NCBI RefSeq assembly: GCF_044335535.1
Contig: NZ_JBIQVZ010000009.1
Location: 1-64,000 of the forward strand
From: Mariniflexile sp044335535
Lineage (GTDB): Bacteria; Bacteroidota; Bacteroidia; Flavobacteriales; Flavobacteriaceae
Length of the DNA stretch: 64,000 nucleotides
Direction of reading: 5' to 3'
The position numbers were made by a program, and so were the translations under genes. This document shows, piece by piece, positions 62,701 through 64,000 of this stretch; positions within the stretch are counted from its first letter, which is position 1, and each line of letters starts with the position of its first letter. The notes below the pieces were generated by a model. The model was not told where the DNA came from, ran no database searches, and was given only the letters and a program-made list of their open reading frames with translations.

Positions 62701-63899
62701 TCTCTAATGCCTTTAAGTTTACTACCGATAATGGTAAGATTAATGTCATGATAAATACTAAATCACTTGAATATGAAGATAAACGAGATATAGTACGCTA
62801 TTTAGAACTTATCATTATAGACAATGGTCTAGGAATTTCTAAAAAAGAATTACCTTTTATTTTTGATAAATTTTATCAAGCAAAATCAGCATTGATGATA
62901 ACTAATCCAGGAACAGGTATTGGACTTTCACTAACAAAAGGACTTGTTGAATTACATAAAGGAAGCATTAAAGTAGAAAGCAAACCTAACGATGAAACCA
63001 TATTTACAATTTTAATACCTATCGATCGGCAAGTATATTCAGAAGATAATATTTTTGAAACACCTGGGTTTATAGATTTACCAGTGTTAAATAATAAAGA
63101 AATTAAAATTGATGATGATTGGGAGGAAGGGGATGCTAGTGATAAACAAGTAATACTCATAGTAGAAGATAATGATGAATTGAGAAAATACATGGTGTTA
63201 GAATTTTGTCAGCAGTTTAATATTTTAGAAGCTAAAGATGGGCAAGAAGGGTTAGAAGTAGCAATGAATATGATTCCAGACCTAATTATTAGTGATATAT
63301 TAATGCCAATTAAAACAGGAACAGAGTTTTGCCATGAAATAAAAACAAACCTTAAAACTAGCCATATTCCTTTTATTCTTCTAACAGCAAGAACGACAGT
63401 AGAAGACAAAATTAAAGGAATAGAGAAAGGAGCAGATGTATATATAACTAAGCCTTTTAGTATTCGTTTTTTAAAGGCACAGGTGAATCAAATTATTGAG
63501 TCACGTCAAAAACTGTATACGCAGTTTAGCCAAGATGTACATTTACTACCAAACAAAGTAGCACAAAATAAAATAGATCAAGCGTTTCTACAAAAGACAA
63601 TAGATTATATTATAGATAATATGCAAAACTCTCAACTTTCAGTAAATTCAATTGCAGATAGTTTTAACTTGAGTCGTGTGCAGGTCTATCGGAAAATAAA
63701 AGCACTTACAGGTAAAACAGTTGTGAATTTCATTAAGATGGTTAGAGTTAAACAATCATTAAAATTAATGGATACGCAAAAATATACACTTGCAGAAGTT
63801 GCTTTTTTAACAGGTTTTAATTCCGCTTCCTATTTTACCACCTGTTTTAAAGATATATATGGAAAAGCACCATCTGAATATTTATCAAAAAAAATATAA
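59778..63899 (+). CDS. Hybrid two-component system (HTCS) sensor-regulator
   Basis: A 1373-residue single-protein signalling system. After a signal peptide come about fourteen Reg_prop propeller repeats (residues about 40-690, GYMWFGTEDGLIRYDG, KLWIGTAEGLCYYN) and a Y_Y_Y domain at about 715-790. One membrane segment lies near 795-817. The HisKA domain has His860 (TNISHEFRTPLS), the ATPase has NILSNAFKFT and GTGIGLSL, the receiver has phospho-acceptor Asp1173 (LIISDILMP), and the C-terminus is an AraC-type HTH. Such proteins sense a periplasmic oligosaccharide and activate the adjacent locus. A xylo-oligosaccharide is the likely ligand here. Confidence 0.95.
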   Translation: MISILERKLCILILVMVSVFFESYAQYQYTTFVPVEPEVLSNTSTKCFFKDNKGYMWFGTEDGLIRYDGVNSYHYVYNPEDKNSIISNVINVIIEDSQQKLWIGTAEGLCYYNREKDNFINIKDIPGNKGILNNVFVTALAFDKEDNLWVGTHGGGINIYNTTTYEYDYISGIDTHSSLNTTDYIVSFLYADGLMWCGTKGGVQVFNTDNLTPATLTFEKGNLPIEEVSQLIKDKAGNIWFSTLKNELIKISFDKQYTIERIIFRDSLNRKECSNIYTLCNDDKDNLWVGGINSGVNYIDTKKNKFTYFSKVDQNPKNLPTSSIRSIYIDDTGLIWIGTFNKGVYLVDNNIGKFDSYNWGDYKQSELKGKEIRAFAEDQSKNIWIACDGIGLIKLDYKTNNLKRCDDINNRLSTKYITALIFDRYGNLWVGTEGDGVIKIEFDTNTFKNYPLESNGFGDNKVSSLYEDKSGTIWSGTSGSGLFYLEQNQRDFSLLYEEDQINSILKTSYISSIIEDFNGKLWVGTLYGLYEIESNEEGVFKFQFYIRDTEKGKLNSNSIQSIYEDRNNNLWIGTADNGLSIKQKNNQGFVTFKKIKGLTNNTIRTILLDSIGNIWTSGNTGLYKFNSHTNTITNYNTSDGLVSNNFSNNSSLISSTGKLFFGSNKGFNAFYPDSIQNNFIKPLIYLTDLKINNQSVGIDKPNSPLKKHISLTSNIKLKYNQRSFTIDFVGVNYEQSSGYEYCYMLEGFDENWNCIGSKNSATYTNIDPGNYKFLVKVFYRGEVWDDAPKLLEITILPLLWKTWWAILIYIILLSTFVFFLIRIRLERIKIKNQLLMERLSREREHKLNKSKTQFFTNISHEFRTPLSLISMPLENLSAMDDLPENVKERIDTIQVSSNKMMRLVDELMDFNKLEGGKLKLQIRHGELVTFITGIANIFNDLALKKSIHFKVHAMIDPLNGWFDCDKLEKIVVNILSNAFKFTTDNGKINVMINTKSLEYEDKRDIVRYLELIIIDNGLGISKKELPFIFDKFYQAKSALMITNPGTGIGLSLTKGLVELHKGSIKVESKPNDETIFTILIPIDRQVYSEDNIFETPGFIDLPVLNNKEIKIDDDWEEGDASDKQVILIVEDNDELRKYMVLEFCQQFNILEAKDGQEGLEVAMNMIPDLIISDILMPIKTGTEFCHEIKTNLKTSHIPFILLTARTTVEDKIKGIEKGADVYITKPFSIRFLKAQVNQIIESRQKLYTQFSQDVHLLPNKVAQNKIDQAFLQKTIDYIIDNMQNSQLSVNSIADSFNLSRVQVYRKIKALTGKTVVNFIKMVRVKQSLKLMDTQKYTLAEVAFLTGFNSASYFTTCFKDIYGKAPSEYLSKKI

Positions 63900-64000
63900 T
63901 ACTCATTTTTCTTTGTAAACAAACTTTAACTACAAGAATTTTGATATACTCACAATCTGCTTATCAACCTTTTTATGTCTGCTATAATAAAGCTTTCGGA

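Overview
The window looks like chromosome from a marine or soil member of the Flavobacteriaceae (Bacteroidota). The DNA is A+T-rich. Coding features of this group include a TonB-dependent receptor with a carboxypeptidase-D-like N-terminus, 2TM-domain proteins, a LETM1-related protein, a GNAT-nitrilase fusion, a GxxExxY remnant and a hybrid two-component system (HTCS) beside many glycoside hydrolases. The one well-supported promoter (in front of the trp leader) fits the Bacteroidota pattern TTG-N20-TAnnTTTG. I see no rRNA, tRNA, CRISPR array, complete insertion sequence or replication origin.

Region 1 (about 0-15 kb) is mostly housekeeping: a small TonB-dependent receptor, a TonB-like protein, a TPR-like exported protein, a LytS-type kinase / 2TM protein / LytTR regulator set, a PhzF-like protein, a PD40 protein, a GNAT-nitrilase fusion, an LpxD-type acyltransferase, a LETM1-related protein, a DEAD-box helicase and two small proteins.

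Region 2 (15-23.5 kb, minus strand) is a complete tryptophan operon: leader peptide with attenuator, then trpE, trpG, trpD, trpC, trpF, trpB, trpA and trmL. It is littered with small repeats: short hairpins in several gaps, a 20-unit heptamer array running into the end of trpG, a palindromic repeat inserted in frame in trpF, and a GIY-YIG gene relic split by a frameshifted GxxExxY gene between trpB and trpA.

Region 3 (23.6-34.5 kb) holds thioredoxin-fold and rhodanese proteins, then a patchwork of small soluble proteins (DinB-like, three SRPBCC/AHSA1, DoxX-like, two HMA-like, ArsR, WYL and AraC regulators). A family of long palindromic repeats sits in its gaps. The arms are perfectly complementary within each copy but differ in sequence between copies.

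Region 4 (34.7-63.9 kb, plus strand) is a carbohydrate-degradation locus: GH95, GH127, GH43, GH3, GH97, GH43, GH31, GH43, GH43, carboxylesterase, CE6-like esterase, a broken esterase, a double CE1-like esterase and GH10 xylanase, followed by an HTCS regulator. The set fits a heavily substituted (glucurono)arabinoxylan: GH10 cuts the backbone, esterases remove acetyl and perhaps feruloyl groups, GH43 and GH127 remove arabinose, GH31, GH95 and GH97 remove rarer caps, and GH3 finishes xylo-oligosaccharides. No SusC/SusD pair and no alpha-glucuronidase is visible. The left edge carries a decayed copy of the GH127-GH43-GH3 block. The GH95 protein begins with about 93 residues taken from that decayed GH3 copy, including its signal peptide.
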